Source of the DNA: Sphingomonas sp. S1-29
Lineage (GTDB): Bacteria > Pseudomonadota > Alphaproteobacteria > Sphingomonadales > Sphingomonadaceae
DNA: 64,000 bases
Assembly (NCBI RefSeq): GCF_026167545.1
Contig: NZ_CP110678.1
Span: 2,167,501-2,231,500 of the forward strand
Direction of reading: 5' to 3'
The position numbers and the translations under genes were made by a program. Each line of letters starts with the position of its first letter. Within the stretch, counting starts at the first letter, position 1. Positions 62,920 through 64,000 of this stretch are shown piece by piece. The notes beneath the pieces are model-generated. The model did no database searches and had not been told where the DNA came from. It saw only the letters and a program-made list of their open reading frames with translations.

Positions 62920-64000
62920 ATGAGCGAGGCCGAGCTTCCCGACATCGACGAGGCACGCGAGACCGGGCTCGACGAGGACGACCGGCTCAAGCCCGCATTC
63001 GTCCGCGCGATCCTCGACGCGGTCGAAGCCGGCGACAACGAGGGCGCCAACGCGCTGGTCGAGCCGCTCCACGCCGCCGACATCGCCGATCTGATCGAGA
63101 TCGCGCCCGCCGACATGCGTGCATCGCTGGCGGCGGCGATTTCGGAACGAATCGACGGCGACGTGCTCGCCGAGATGAACGACTGGGTGCGCGACGCGCT
63201 GGTCGATGCGCTCAACCCGCGCCAGCTCGCCGACATCGCGGGCGAGCTCGACACCGACGACGCGGTCGCGATCATCGAGGACCTCGACGAGGAAGACCAG
63301 CGCGCGGTGCTGCGCGCGCTCGACCCCGACGATCGCGCGGCGATCGAGGAGGCGCTGTCCTACCCCGAGGAATCGGCGGGCCGGCTGATGCAGCGCGAGC
63401 TGATCGCGGTGCCCGAACATTGGACCGTCGGCGACGTGCTCGATTATCTGCGTGCCGACGATCAGCTGACCACCGATTTCTGGGAAATCTTCGTCGTCGA
63501 TCCCGCGCATCGGCCGGTCGGCACCTGCAATTTGTCGTGGGTGCTGCGCACCCCGCGCGTTGTGTCGATGACCGACGTCATGAAGCGCGAACAGACGCTG
63601 ATCCCGGTCGACATGGACCAGGAAGAGGTCGCGCTCCGCTTCCAGAAATATGCGCTGATCTCGGCGGCGGTCGTCGATCCCAGCGGGCGGCTGGTCGGGG
63701 TGGTGACGGTCGACGACATCGTCCACATCATCAGCCAGGAAGCGGGCGAGGACGCGCTGCTGATGTCGGGCGCGGGCGATGGCGACATCAACGAGCCGAT
63801 CCGCGACAGTTATCAAGCGCGGGTGCGCTGGCTGATCGCGAATTTGTTCACCGCAATGCTGGCGTCGGGGATCATCGCGGCGTTTGGCGGGGCTATCGAG
63901 CAGATGGTGGCCTTGGCGGTGTTGATGCCGATCGTCGCGTCGATCGGCGGCAATGCGGGTACGCAGGCGATGGCGGTCGCGGTGCGCGCGCTGGCGACCA
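62920..64000 (+). CDS. mgtE: Magnesium transporter MgtE, cut by the window edge
   Basis: The first 360 residues. The N-domain superhelix has HAADIADLIEIAPADMRASL and DTDDAVAIIEDLDEEDQRAV; paired CBS domains follow (AGRLMQRELIAVPEHWTVGD, VVSMTDVMKREQTLIPVDMD, LVGVVTVDDIVHIISQEAGE). The pore part begins RVRWLIANLFTAMLASGIIA and reaches the conserved PIVASIGGNAGTQAMAV at the edge. Mg2+ binding to N and CBS domains gates the channel. GGGAGGG precedes ATG 62920. The C-terminus is outside the window. Confidence 0.95.
   Translation, partial: MSEAELPDIDEARETGLDEDDRLKPAFVRAILDAVEAGDNEGANALVEPLHAADIADLIEIAPADMRASLAAAISERIDGDVLAEMNDWVRDALVDALNPRQLADIAGELDTDDAVAIIEDLDEEDQRAVLRALDPDDRAAIEEALSYPEESAGRLMQRELIAVPEHWTVGDVLDYLRADDQLTTDFWEIFVVDPAHRPVGTCNLSWVLRTPRVVSMTDVMKREQTLIPVDMDQEEVALRFQKYALISAAVVDPSGRLVGVVTVDDIVHIISQEAGEDALLMSGAGDGDINEPIRDSYQARVRWLIANLFTAMLASGIIAAFGGAIEQMVALAVLMPIVASIGGNAGTQAMAVAVRALAT

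Overview
The window is a high-GC stretch of an alphaproteobacterial chromosome, most likely Sphingomonas or a close relative (Sphingomonadaceae). I infer this from the gene content (long-form RibA, DUF1491, DUF3576, DUF6489, MmcB, HemJ, MipA/OmpV), the gene order hemE / PPSR / maf / aroE / coaE / dnaQ, and the GTTC-N7-GTTC LexA site. About 65 protein genes are supported. No rRNA or complete tRNA gene was seen.

Layout. 0-2.5 kb is accessory: the end of a cupin gene, two type II toxin-antitoxin pairs (RelB/RelE-like and YefM/YoeB), each preceded by a palindromic operator, and a low-GC cytosolic 5'-nucleotidase gene that looks imported. 2.6-10 kb holds thiC under a TPP riboswitch, an outer-membrane MipA/OmpV protein, a sterol-desaturase-like hydroxylase, and a SulP transporter with a universal stress protein behind a structured leader. 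10.6-25.9 kb holds cstA-ybdD, a DUF559 nuclease gene inside a pair of long inverted repeats, a UbiH-type hydroxylase, a YegD-like Hsp70, ftsK, lolA, xth, ribA, yggS, a thiamine-phosphate-synthase-like gene and envelope proteins. 26.1-30.8 kb is a DUF3576 lipoprotein followed by leuS-lptE-holA.

The core is 30.9-48.4 kb. Leftward genes parB, parA, rsmG, mnmG, mnmE, rho, hemJ and hemE meet rightward genes PPSR, maf, aroE, coaE, dnaQ, hpf and ptsN at a 288-base gap (41086-41373) that has DnaA-box-like sites and an AT-rich stretch beside hemE. This is the arrangement around the Caulobacter origin, so I call the gap a candidate chromosomal oriC. Two perfect 16-bp parS-type palindromes lie 6-9 kb away, beside parAB. 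Nearly all genes point away from the gap, so transcription and replication would run the same way.

47.2-64 kb holds a cell-wall hydrolase, mmcB behind a LexA box, a Sco1/YcgN/YgjP operon, PBP1A, and an operon of type III polyketide synthase, methyltransferase and flavoprotein that resembles phenolic-lipid (srsABC-type) loci. It ends with PmtA, an MFS transporter, a two-AAA-domain Cdc48/VAT-like ATPase, a LysR regulator, a cyclophilin and the start of mgtE.

The most unusual feature is a set of inverted-repeat elements. Five intergenic copies share arms built on a CCCTCCCT/AGGGAGGG hairpin. Four are empty (116-163 bp) and one carries the DUF559 nuclease gene, whose last 16 codons lie in the repeat arm. 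A second palindromic family is inserted in frame in leuS (about 43 extra residues at the edge of the editing domain) and in thiC. This resembles a non-autonomous mobile repeat system, possibly served by a DUF559 nuclease, together with palindromic elements tolerated inside essential proteins.
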